A DNA stretch of 64,000 bases from Ricinus communis. Its lineage: Eukaryota > Streptophyta > Magnoliopsida > Malpighiales > Euphorbiaceae. Below the pieces are notes generated by a model, which made no database searches, was not told where the DNA came from, and saw only the letters and a program-made list of their open reading frames with translations. Below are positions 36,801 to 49,383 of the stretch, in pieces (the stretch's first letter is position 1; the number at the start of each line of letters is the position of its first letter). A program made the translations under genes and the position numbers. The stretch spans positions 8,866,001-8,930,000 of the forward strand of contig NC_063256.1 in the NCBI RefSeq assembly GCF_019578655.1, in the 5' to 3' direction.

Positions 36801-39337
36801 AATGACCAAAACAGTGGTCGACATTTGATAAATGATTAGCAACAGCAAGTCGCACAATGAGAATCATATAATAAAATGAGAGATCACATGTGCCCCTTTC
36901 TTTATTTTTCTTTTATATTGAGTCAATACTCTTTGATTGCTAAACTTTATACTCACATGTATTATGTAAAACCTTGCAAATTAGGTGTAATAGAATGTTT
37001 GTTCATATTTCATGAGAACATAATACGAGTGGTTCTAAATATCAAAATACATCAAAGAAAATTATGAATCAGACTTTATCATATTAATTAATGCATCGAA
37101 TTTTATTAAGATTTTTAAAGGTAAAAATCCGTAATTCTTAATAAATTTTATATTGCGCATCTTATCTTTTTTAAAATATTAGAAAGTAATTTTATATTTG
37201 ATATATTTTTTTAAAGCAACATCTTTTACTACTTAGGAAATTATTTTTGGCTGATAAAGTAAGGAAGTAAAGAGAAGATAAAATAATTAGATGAGTGGTG
37301 AAGGCTGTTTCGTCCCAATTTAGTAGGAGTGCCGGTTATATCCCAATTTTCCAAGTTTGAAGTAAATTATTGCTACTAATATTTAATTTTTGATAAATAG
37401 TTGATATGACATCCTATAAATAAATATATCTTGAATTTTGAACTTCAAAATATGAATAATCTGTCCAAATCCATTGGTTTTTAGACGAAGGAAGTCGCAA
37501 ACAAGTATCCGTGGGCCGTGCTACTGGGCCGATCTTAGATAGAGGAATTCATATCCATGGGTCAATCCCTGGTCCATATGGATATCTTCAGGTCCAATAA
37601 GTTATCAAGAGGAATAGCTCATGTCAGTTTGGGATGCAACTTGCTCTTCGTCTTTTTTTCTTTTTCAAATAAGGTTGAATTTTACCCCAAACTTTGCGGC
37701 ATTGTACGCGTCAAAGCACTTTTTTTTCTAAAATTTATATTTATTAAATGGATAGAATGTTGGTTAATTTATCTTTATTAAATAATTAATTAAATATTTA
37801 TTATTTATTTTATTAAAAAATATTTTTATTTAAATAAAAATATTTACAAAATAATATTAGTTTGATATTTTATTTATTTACTAAATATAAAAATAATTTA
37901 TTTCATATATATATATTATATAAGTCATTTAAATAAATTAATAAATATGCATTAAAAACGAATACTCAATAATAAAATTATTTTAATATATATCACAAAA
38001 GAAAATAAATCTAACTTTCATAAAGAATCAATATCATTTTTATATAAAATAAATTCTTTCCAATAATTTCAAAAATATATATAAATTTATAATTACAGAA
38101 TTGATAATAACAAATTAATGAATATGTAAATTATAAATAATAAATATTCTTCACTGAAATAATAAAAATCTAAAAAATTGATTGAATATAAAATAAACAT
38201 CATTACAGTAAATAATACATATTATTTTATAATAATAAATATTGATGTCCATTATAAAAATAATATTTTTAATTATAAAATTAACAATTACATATTATTG
38301 AAATATTTAAATTGTGAAATATGTAAAAAAGTTATTTTCATTCACTAATAATATAAAAAATTAGTATATAAAGAGTTTCTAAAAATTATATTATATTGTA
38401 TTAATTTTAATAGATATTTTATTTTATTATTTGCAGAGAGTATATTAATTTATGATTTCTCAAAGTATGACTAATTAAAAAAAATATTACTAATTATGTT
38501 AGTTTTAAAATTTTATTACCGATAGTATATATATATATATATATATTAAATTTTAAGATATAATTTTTTTTAAATATGTTACTATATTTTGACAAATATT
38601 GATATTTGTACTAATTTTATCGCATAAATTTAAAAAAATTAAAAATATTTAATTTATTATTATTCATAAAAATATTATATATTTATATTATTAATTAAAT
38701 TTAGAATAATTATGACAATTGTATAACACAAATAAAAACTTATTTTTATAAATATAAAAATATTTATTTAATATATAATTTTGAATTATACAATATTAAT
38801 TTTTATAATTTATTTCATAATAATTTCAAATCTTAAAAAAAAAAAATAATAAATAAAAATAAAACTGAAACAACTAAAGTGGGAGACTGTGTCTCTGCCC
38901 CGGCCCACGCGGCAAGGTGGACTCTGGTGCAAGGAATAAATTGCCCCAAAGTTTACGATCAAGTTTAATAAAAAGTAAGCCTGACTATAGTCATAGATAA
39001 GATTAGAGCTTATTCTTATTTCTTTTATCTTTTAAATTCATTTGGGGCATATAATGCTTTTTATGAAAAATATATTTAAAGTAACAAATTATTAACCACA
39101 AAAAGAAAGAAGCAATACTTCCTGCAATATCAATATCAATGAATGAAAATACTAAATTTGAGAGTTAAGTACATTCTATTTATATATCTTTACCTTTTAT
39201 TTATTAATAAACCAGTTTCATATTTTATAAATAATGTAAGTATGATAAACTAAACAAACTAAAATAATAAATTTGTAATACTATTAAATTCGTAGGATAT
39301 TCTTATATTGTAAATTAGAATTTCAATAAAGAGTTAA
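33893..39337. other. AT-rich desert
   Basis: No gene is recognised. A stretch at about 35685-35960 resembles the tandem repeat at 57289-57845 (shared AGTTATAAATAAAAATAAAC and ATTTTATT...ATAATA...AAAATATTTA). A short (TA)n lies at 38525-38546. The segment 38880-38960 is locally GC-richer but without coding features. Confidence 0.5.
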
Positions 39338-39564
39338 GTGTCTGTTTGGATTGAGCTGAGAAAGTATTTTTTCAACTTAATTTTTATTTTATATCATTTT
39401 TCTAATTTTAAAAATTATTTTCACAAAAAATAGGTTAATTAATGTTTCTCCTAAATTTAAATTTGAAAATAATAATTTATAAGAAATTAAAAATTAATAT
39501 TTATTAAATAAAAAAAATTCAAACATATTTTTTTAACACTCAACAGTAATTCCAAACATACCTT
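39338..39564. mobile_element. MITE (~227 bp), PIF/Harbinger-like termini
   Basis: The left end GTGTCTGTTTGGATT and the right end AATTCCAAACATACC are imperfect inverted termini. The element is flanked by TTAA on both sides (39334-39337; 39563-39566, overlapping the right end). The interior is AT-rich and noncoding. The TGTTTGG-type termini with a TWA-like target fit PIF/Harbinger MITEs. Confidence 0.55.
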
Positions 39565-40414
39565 AAAATATAAGGTCGTGATATATATACTTTTATCTTT
39601 TATATTTTGACTTTCTCTCATCCCTTCCAATATATCTAATATATAACTATAGATTTTAAAATATTATAATCTTATTAATCCAACTTTTATATAGCATCAT
39701 TGTTATCATTATTTTTATTTGTCTCCATCTTAATTCACCTATTAAATAGTTTGTGTTTTACATATCCCAACAATATGAACTTTGTAAAAATTATTGCCTA
39801 ATTTTATTTTATTGTCTGCTTTATATTTTGTTATATATTTCAATAAACTGTTCAATGAAAGATACCTTAGTGGATACTTTTCTTATAAAGTGATTCTATT
39901 GACACTTTAAAATTTCACTTTTAATATATGACATACTGAATGTGATCAAACATCTATTACCATATTATTCATACAATTTCTTTTTTGGAAACAAAAGTTT
40001 GGATACTAAATTTCGTGTAAAATAAAAATGAGAATGGTGAGTGAAAAAGTAAGATAGGAAATCAAGGCTAAAATGAATATCCCAAAGATTTAGAAATTCC
40101 TATAAAATGACACTTGTTTTCCATATTATTATACATTTATTTATTTATCCGTGTCTTGCACGACTATTATTATTATTTTAATTATAAAATCAAATTGATA
40201 GATGCAATTTAATAAATTTCTAATATTTAATATTGATATATAAAATTTTAAAAAATAATAACAAACTAACTATTCTTAAATTTTTAAATTTTTTTAAAAC
40301 TCTAAAATTTTATTAAAATTAATTTTAGAAATTATTTATTTATTATTTTTAATATTATATAAATTAACATATCAATATAATTAATATTACTAATTTTTAA
40401 GATTAAAAATTTAA

Positions 40415-40640
40415 TTGATTATTGAATATAATATTAAAATATAATTTAAGATGTTATTTTCTAGATTAAAATTATTATCTAATTATAAGACTAATTTATT
40501 AGCTAATATAATACTAAAATATAATTAACATGCTATTTTTAGGATAGAATTATTATATATCTGATTAGGAAACTATTATTAGTTAATATAGTATTAGAAT
40601 AAAATTAATGTGCTATTTTTTAGTATTAGAGTCATTGGTT
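40415..40640. repeat. tandem repeat, ~79-bp unit, three copies
   Basis: The motif TAATATAATACTAAAATATAAT (with variants), followed by ATG(T/C)TATTTTnTAG, recurs at about 40424, 40503 and 40582, a period of 79 bp. The copies are diverged and noncoding. Confidence 0.75.
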
Positions 40641-40958
40641 AATTAGAATGTAACTTATGAATCAATAAATTAATACAAAAAATCATAAAATTATACATAA
40701 ACTTGAATTTTATATGTCAAGAGTAATTATATATGTCAACATAGAAATCTTATGTGAAAAATTAAGCATTCATGTCAAAAAAATGTAGGTTTCAGAAATT
40801 ATTATATATATAGACATATTAGTTATAAAATATCTTACATCTCATTAATATGATGTGGTCGTGTTCACAGGCAGATATCTAAGCATGTAGGTAAGTAGAT
40901 TATTTTTGAATATAAATATATTTAAGTCCGAAAAACTCAATTACTCTTTGAATTATTT

Positions 40959-40964
<6 letters not shown>

Positions 40965-41012
<48 letters not shown>
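40965..41012. repeat. (TA)n microsatellite
   Basis: About 24 uninterrupted TA units. Confidence 0.95.
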
Positions 41013-41017
<5 letters not shown>

Positions 41018-43694
41018 TTTAATTATAAATAAGATTTGATTGAAATTTTATGCTTGAATAATCAAGTGAGCCAAATTTGAATTTAAATTTAAAAAATTTA
41101 AATCAATTAAATTCTATTTAAATATCGTATAACGAGTGATATGAGTTCGTCCTATTCTAGTATCTATACCGATCCATATCGGTCAAGAGAGGAGCTTACA
41201 CCGAGAGTTAGATCTAACTCGTATTCGGAAAACAATTCTTATCAACGCTGTAGTCATCTACCTAAAGATGGGCTCTGTTTTATGGTAAGTCTTATCTTCT
41301 ACGAAAGTGGAGGTATAATATAAGTGAACAATTGCACTTCTTTGTCTATAAATATAAGGAATAAAAGCCACGATAAAGCGTAATGCTATTACAACACTTA
41401 TATTCTTTTTGTCTTCACGAAATACTAACTTTGTCCACGCTTGAAATTATAACTTGTTGTTTTGTAGATATTGTGTCTGGAATCATAACTCATTACCGTC
41501 TTAAGAACAATTCGCGGCATAGAAAGTGAAATTTTTCTATCTGTATCATTAAGGATAACATAAGAAAAAATATAATAAAGAAAAGTGGTTATCCCTCTCT
41601 CCCTCGGCAATTTCAAAGACTACTTGTTTATTTATCAGATATATATTAAAACCCGGAAAATAAAAGTCTGCACCCAAGATTTCAGTGCCATAATAATTCG
41701 AAACGAATTGGTCTGCCATGATACTTTGATTACTGATAAGTGTAGGTGTAGATAAAAGATTATTAGAAACATTCGTCTCTCTACGTACCCTCACCCACAT
41801 TCTACATTTTCGTCATCGATATCCATAAAAACTACAATGGGCATTTAACTAATCTTCTTCCTTTGTGTCTTATTCTGCTTTTTTCTTTTTTCTTTTTCTT
41901 TTTGTCTGGTAGCTTCCTTTTTCATCCTTTATTATCTGCGGCTCTCTTCAAGCTCGCACTGCCAAGAATAAAGAAGGAACACAAGCTTTAAAAGAAGTTC
42001 ACAGTATATTCCGCTCCACCAAATACTGCTGCAGTTCTTGTTCATATATATAATAAACTGAAGAGTGATCGAAAAGGGGGACTTGGTGGGTGGCCATTGG
42101 ATTTTAGCCCGTGCACCGCCTGTTACTTTTTCAGAGCACGTAATATTATAAGCTTAACATGATGCTATGCTATGCTATTTATACTGATCTTGACTTGAAA
42201 TCTTGATGCTTCAAGACTGACTCCGCTTTCTGCCTGGTATGTATTATTATGATTATTGTGGCCACACCGCGTGCAAGAGATGTTTGAGAAAAAGGTTGCC
42301 CCTCAACCACCCATTATCAGTGTTAGTGCTACTAAAGGGATCGCAGATACCTTCAAACTTTACTCACACTTTTTCTTTTTCCTATTTTATATTCTCTACT
42401 TGCACTTTTTAGTATGTCTTCTCCATTTAGTTATTCAATTAGTATTGTTATTGACATGATTTCTCGTTTTCATTTTATCTTAAAAGACTTCTTGTCCCGT
42501 TCTTATTTGATTAAAACTATCACATGACATTTGTAAAGTTGGAATATTCCTCTACTTTACATTTCAAATAGCAACAAAATCATTCCTTAGATTACCGATA
42601 ATAATATTGCCTCACCTGTCTTTGTCTCTCAGTTTTGAACTTCTTTTACTGATTGTATTACTCTTAATGAAACAAAAGTTTTCGAGACACACACTTGCTT
42701 CAGTGATACAATGGAGCTGTATCAATGACGGAGACACTGGACATGTACATGTGGATACGGCTATTACAAAAAAAAATTTAATATTTTTTTATTATAAAAA
42801 TAGAGTTTAATTTTTTTTTAATAATATTTTTTCTATATATTTAAAAATAAATTTGTGTACATATACATTTTATTTTCTAAAATTTTATTATATATTTAAA
42901 TATCATAGACTAATTAGATTAAAAAATTTAACTTTATAACGTATACATTACATATAAATTCAGAGTCAAAATTTTTGCTTAGTATGAAATTTAAAATTTT
43001 AAAATTGTTTTATTACGTTTTAAAAATATTCAAATCATTTTTTAAATATATTATAGTCGTATATCGATAAAAAAATTAAAATATTTTGACTCGTATATAT
43101 ATACTTATAAAATAAGCTGTATTGGAAAAATGTCTGCGGCCACAGACACTTCTAGCTTCGTAAATGTCAATATTTTCTAGATGAGACAGAGTAATAAGCT
43201 CTCGAATCTCGAATGCAAACACCGTTTAGATGCCTAGTTAACTAAAAAATTAATTACTGTGCATACAATGAAGTCATCTTGTTGAAAGCTCTCCTTTTAC
43301 TTCTTAAGTTTCTTATGCATGCATTTCTTCGTCATATATGTATGTAAAGTAATGTGTTTTGGCATTATATATAGTGTTTTTTAGTCATATAATATTAAAA
43401 TTCAACCTTGCCTCCCATAGCAAATTCCCTTTTTTACGCTACATTTTTTGTAACTATCTTTTTATTGCTTGCCTTGATCTTAGCTTGAGAGTTATCTTTA
43501 TAGGAAAAAAAAAAGAGATGAAGATCAAGTTAAATAAGCTGGACAATTTGTTTATAAATAGGGATTGGTGACTAAAATACACCATTCCATAATCATTACA
43601 TAATCAGAATTACCATGATAAGACAACATGCATGATTTCTCGTTGAATTATGTACATAATCATTAAAATTGCTTTACAATATACGGTAATAGGG
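41013..43694. other. spacer with LTR-like mixed-composition segment
   Basis: The segment 41130-41420 is markedly less AT-rich than its surroundings and holds TATAAATATAAGG (about 41347-41359), suggestive of an old retrotransposon LTR or a promoter. No matching second copy exists in the window, so this is unproven. The remainder up to the polygalacturonase gene holds no recognisable gene. Confidence 0.35.
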
Positions 43695-45906
43695 TCAACA
43701 ATAATCTATGTCATTATTCAAGAGAGAACTAGGAGTACCCTCCATCAAGCAAGAAACTGGTGGAATAGTCAGTGTTTCCAGTTCTCCATATGCATTCCAA
43801 CAAAAAGGATCCAAAACTAAATCTCCTTGAGCAGGAAGAAGCTCAACCTCCGACAGTGTCAAGTTGGTGCAAGGGACTGAATCACTGCAGGCAAAATGCA
43901 TTGGCGGGCTTCGGATATTGTACGTTCCTTTTATGTTTTCATAGAGAATGTCTGATACAAAAACTGCTGATGTTTGGTTGGAGCATTCCTTGGTTAGGCA
44001 GTAGAATTGATCAATTATAATTGGATTCTTAACGTTGTCCATGTGAATATTACTGAATGTTATTCCTGTTACTGCTCCTGATCCACCTTGCCATGTCTTG
44101 ATTCTGACTCCATTATCTGACAATTTAATCACCGAGTCTCTAACTGTGATGTTAGATACGCAGGCTCGCGAATTATGATTGCCTAGACTTCCAATGCTGA
44201 GTGGAAGAAACGGAAACGGAATTGTTGATTAAGTTTTTCAAATTTAACATACAATTCTTGTTCTAAAATTCAAGTACCTGATTCCATGACTAGGTCCACA
44301 GGTGATGTTCCTTATGTCTACGTCATAACAGCCTGACCCAATAGATACGCAATCATCACCTGTGATTGATAAAATAATGGTCATAATTATTGTGAGAAAT
44401 TATGCAATAGACAAAGTGACAGGGAAGATTTATGAGGTTCTGTGCTAACCATTGGAGATTACTGAATCATATATTTCTACATTATTGGTATTTTCAATGT
44501 GAATTCCATCAGTGTTAGGACTAAGGGCAGGAGCAGTAATGTGGATAGAGTCTATATGAACATTCCTGCAGTTATCAAATCTGAAGTTGAATTGGGGGCT
44601 ATTCTTGATTCTAATTCCTTGAACAGTCAAATTGGAGCTCATAAAGAATCTTATGGCCTGCATTACAGAAGTATACTCAATTCCTTCATATTAGCATAGA
44701 AAATGAAAGATATAGCAGGATTGTAGTGGGATTGTAAACTTACAATTGGACTATCACATGGTCCAGGCAATGTGGTTCCATTTATGCCCTGTGCCGTTAC
44801 ATGCATTAATGGATTAGTAATTCAACACCAAAATTATACAAAAAAAAAGACGAAAAAGTATTCTAAAGTCTTATCCAGACCCGGAAATGGGTAGCCAAAT
44901 TAGCCTCAAACAACATAAAAATTTTAATATAATGTCAAAAGCTGTTCAACCTAAGAATTTAAGCTATTAAGAGAGTGATTTTTTAGTGCTAGTTTCAAGA
45001 ATCATCTTGTAAATACCTTGTGGGGCTTGCAAGGAAGATCCCACCATTTCTCTCCTCTTCCATCTATTGTACCACCTCCTAGTAGTGACAATTCATTAAT
45101 TCTGTAAAAGACCAACCATTGTCGCTTACTGTTCTTTTGCGGCCAGGATTCTGGTCCGTCAGGAGGCATAATAGTCCCATCAACCTTTCGTAGTGGCCAG
45201 ATGGAAATTACCGAACCTATTAGTCCTTCTAAACTTCAAGAGCCATAAAAAAAGAAAAAAGAAATATAACCTGACAGGACTAATGTAAGTACAGTACCTG
45301 AAACACTATTCCACCTTGACAAGGACCATTGAAAATGGTTGACTGAATCATGAATTTAAAAGTATAAGGAACAAGAATAATTGCAGTATCATTTTGACTG
45401 CAGGCTGTTTCCCATGCCATCTTGAATGCATCTGTATCATCTGTTATCCCATCACCAATAGCCCCAAATTTCCGCACATCAAGAACACCAGAATTGTAGT
45501 CATTCCCATCATCATCAGGAGGACTAGCAGGCTCAGGTGATGGACTTGAAGGAAGATTAGAAGATTTGGGTGGAGAAGAGGGAGGATTGGCAAACTTAGG
45601 TGGAGAATGAAGATTAGTTTCCTCAGGAGGAAAAGAGGGAGGATCGGCAGGCTCGGATGGAGCATAGGGAGTATTAGCATTCTCAGGTGGAGCATAGGGA
45701 GGATTAGCATTCTCAGGTGGATCATACGGAGGATTAGCATTCTCAGGAGGAGCTGAAATTGTGGATACTCTGTGGTGATAGTGACTGTGTTTATGCTTTG
45801 TATGATGATGATGATGCTGATGATGATGCCACCTAGCTTGAGTGCAAAGAAAGAAGAAAATGAAAGAAGTGCAGAATACAAAATATGGCAAACGAGAAAA
45901 CCCCAT
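43695..45906 (-). CDS. polygalacturonase (GH28) with His/Pro-rich N-terminal extension
   Basis: This secreted pectinase hydrolyses alpha-1,4-galacturonan in the cell wall and resembles the Arabidopsis At1g48100 clade. Six exons on the minus strand: 45906-45298, 45184-45017, 44788-44744, 44657-44450, 44359-44278, 44196-43695. They join in frame to 537 aa. The start ATG is followed by a signal peptide (about residues 1-24), then a His-rich block ([19 protein letters not shown]), then Pro-rich repeats PPENANPPY to about residue 125. The GH28 domain begins at [16 protein letters not shown]. Catalytic motifs are NTDG (322-325), GDD (344-346), the His motif as GPSHG (His368) and RIK (402-404). Family members normally have GHG in the third motif, so Ser367 is unusual. 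The extension resembles wall-anchored Hyp-rich regions. Confidence 0.94.
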
Positions 45907-46251
45907 TTTACCAGAAGTTGAAAGAAAGAATTGACAATCCTGATACTAACGTGGAGATGCTCTTTGACTTTTGCCAGGAACTCAAAACCTCCAGTTAAAA
46001 TTCGTTTCGTTTCTATCAAATGTTCGTTATATCTGATAAAAAATGGACCCTAAATTATGGGAAGTTGAAAGAAAGACAGCAAGAATCAGAAACAAGCAAG
46101 TGGGTAGTGATGTAATGATGTTTAACGGTTTAAGTAAGCTGCAGTAAGAGCTCTAGATAGTAATTTGCTAAAGATTGAATTAGGTCTGGCCTTGGAATGC
46201 ATGCAGGATAAGGAAATCTGAATCCCATATATATATATATGTATATTCTTT

Positions 46252-46254
<3 letters not shown>

Positions 46255-46322
<68 letters not shown>
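46255..46322. repeat. (AT)n microsatellite upstream of the polygalacturonase gene
   Basis: About 34 AT units lie 0.35 kb upstream of the polygalacturonase ATG. Confidence 0.95.
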
Positions 46323-46324
<2 letters not shown>

Positions 46325-49300
46325 TATTTTTATTTAATTATAACAATGTTATTATTTAAAAGTATAACTAAAATTAATTATTTAAATAGTAATTTATTAA
46401 AAATCTAACTGTAAAGTATATAATAATATATGAATTTTTATTAACGATAAAAGAAAGATATTTATAAAATAGATAAATATATTTAATGATTGTTTAATTT
46501 ATTAAATATTTTTATATTATAACTTTTATAATAATAATTATCTGTTTTACGAGAAATACTAGTATAAATATGGAATTGAGAGGACAGCAGAAGGGACATT
46601 CATCTTGCTTTTTGAGTTTGTGTTTTTTAATTAATCTTGGTGGCGGGAACCGACCAAATTCCATATAGGAATTGGCCTTTTCTCAACTTTTTTTGTTTTG
46701 TTTGGTTTAGTGAGTGTGGAGCCTGCATATGCTACTTCTGGAAAAAAGTAGAAGGAATAACAAGAGTCGATAAGCCCCCATGTTCTTCCCATAACTTTCA
46801 CTTTCATCGGTCCCCAATCGGTTATTTCAACACTTTCAATATTATATTAGCCAGCAGAAACAGTCTCATTCCACTCGTCGCTCTTCGTTAGGCAAATATA
46901 TCAGCTAGTTTAACAGGAAACTATACCAAGACATTCTCTGAAAACTCTTGATGTACTTATTCTTTTGCCACTTCGGAAATCCCTTTGAAGGCGAAGGCAG
47001 TTGTCAGGTTTGCACTGCGAGAGAAGCCCTTGACTACTGCAACTGCCAATCTCTCTATAAACATACAGTTAAAGTTTTAAGGATAGACTTGTAAACTGAT
47101 GCATGGATCGCTTCAACTTCATTTTATACCCCCATTTAGTAATTGATACAACTCGGCCAAAACAGATCACCTCAAGACGAGCTAGAGCTCGCCCATTTAG
47201 AGATCACGACTGCTTACTGTCTTGACCGGGTAATCCCAAGTGTGCAAAGATCCACGTTCCTTACCAATCTTTCCGCGAATGTAGGAATCCATTCACTCCA
47301 CGCTATTTTCTAGAGAATCAACTTCCGTTAGCTATTCGTATAACAGCCTAATCAACTCCCTTTGAAATACCCCATATTTAAGTCTTCATTAAATACTAAG
47401 AATGGTGGTTCTCTAGAGACACAGCCTAGGTCTTTCTCACTTGTGTTTTGCATGTTACTGAGAACAGATCGCCTACTTTCAGATTGAAATATTTCCCATT
47501 TGCATCAGTAATTAATAGCGAATTGGGCAAATTTTTATATGCATTTTTTATAAACAAAGATATTCTATTTTATTATTGTAGATTTTTTTGGAGTAGTTGT
47601 CTAAGTATGAGAGAGTTGGCAGTGGAATACCATTTATTTAGTCCTCTAATGTTTTTTATCTGATATATATTTTGTATTTTGATTTTAAAAGAGGGACAAT
47701 AACTTCAATTTTGAAATAATCTTATGTGTATTACTACTAGTTTTTACAGGCTAGGGAGGCAATGGCCCCATATGTCTCTCTAATTTTGTATATGATTGTA
47801 GAATTAAATTTAGACCATCCACTGGTCTTCTTTTTTTTTCTCCGAAGAAGCTAATATAGCATTACAAATTTGAATATGAAAATCTAAATTTAAATATTGG
47901 CAGCTAAATTTAATTATGACCTGACCTAACTGGGTTCAGATATAATCTTTTTAATATAAAAATATATTTTTTTATAATATTTATTTATATACAAAAAAAT
48001 ATTAAATGTATGTATGTAGGATGGATTGGACATATAAAAGAGCTTTTTAAGTAAAACCTGAGGATCGGCCTGGCCCGCATGATGATCAGGTCTAAGCCAG
48101 AAGTTAGATGCCTTGGCTTGCAATTGAAATTGAGATTCCACTTTGGAAACTTTCAGATTTATTATTCTATAACCGACCAAATATTTATCAATGCAGCAAT
48201 GTCTGGTCAGGATTTCTCCGCTGCATCTTTCGGTGATAGCCAATGATGTTCAATCTGTTACCTCTGGTGAATATGGTTGCTTGAATTCAAAGCTTGGTCA
48301 TCAACTGTGGGGATTTCTTGTTTGTCAGAAAAGAGTTCAAGATTTCATTCTATCAACTCAGCTATGGTTTATCTATCTTAGCTTATGCGCATATATAGAA
48401 AGATAGGCAAATGCAATCGCTGATATCCGATCTTCTTTCATAATCACTCTATGTTTATGAGTCTTTTGAAAAGCAGATGCAGTTTTTCTTTTAGCATAGT
48501 GGATGAGTGCAAGATATATGCACAGCTCTTTTAATACGGAAAAGGGAAACTAGCTGTTGGTACTTCCTTTTTTTCTTCTTCTTCTTCTTCATCAAGATTC
48601 AATGTTTTGAATCAGGGAGATATTCATGATTATATTGAACTTTTCAGTGCTCAAGATACAGAATATTATTCAGTTCTCAATATTATAATATACTATTTGC
48701 AGCATGGTTTCCACGTCTTATGTTGGATTGGATATTTCTCGTTTACAAAAGACTCGAGTGCTACTATGACCAAATCATGCTTCTTGACAAGAACCATGAA
48801 TCAAAGAAACGTCTCCTTACATTTCATCATTGAAGATCTTACCCGCTATCTTCTTCGTTTTGTTCTGCCACTATATCTACAATATTTTTTCAGTGTAATA
48901 TCTCTCACTGAAACAGCAGATTTTATTTGCTGCAAAATCCAGTCACTTAGAATTTAGTCCTCAGTCCAACTCTATTTCTGCTCTTCCAAGAACCGTAATG
49001 TATAAGAAATGAGCAATGGACAAAGAAGAGCATGAAATGGGTATCTGTTTCTGCTAATGTTAGAAAAATATGAAAAAAAGAACATATAACGAATGTGCGA
49101 CTCAGAATAGGCAAAACTGAATCTTATCAGAAATGAGCAACTCTAGCACCAGCTCTGGGTCTTATTTCAAGTAAAAAAGTAGTCAGTCCAACGGTTTGTA
49201 CTTTATTTACTTGAGGATATAAATGTGTTAAAACAAAAACCCTATAATATCAACTTCTATTACATCAAATATTTTCAATGCTCTTTTGTACGTCTTCCTA

Positions 49301-49341
49301 TTAAATTGTAGATAATTAACTTTTTATTTTATTTTATTTTG

Positions 49342-49343
<2 letters not shown>
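46323..49343. other. spacer, unassigned mixed-composition DNA
   Basis: The segments 46,600-47,480 and 48,030-48,960 are less AT-rich than typical spacer and could hold old LTR sequence or a noncoding transcript. I recognise no protein family in either strand. A CTT run lies near 48570-48590. Confidence 0.4.

Positions 49344-49381
<38 letters not shown>
49344..49381. repeat. (AT)n microsatellite
   Basis: About 19 AT units in spacer DNA. Confidence 0.95.

Positions 49382-49383
<2 letters not shown>

Noticed and set aside
41130..41420. Possible solo LTR with TATAAATATAAGG
   Set aside because: No second copy, no TG...CA ends and no target duplication could be shown, so it is only mentioned in the spacer entry.
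45444..46019. 191-codon minus-strand frame overlapping the polygalacturonase first exon
   Set aside because: It begins at TTG and is the shifted frame of the Pro-rich repeat, giving repetitive ILPLLH-like text. Repeat composition keeps it open by chance.
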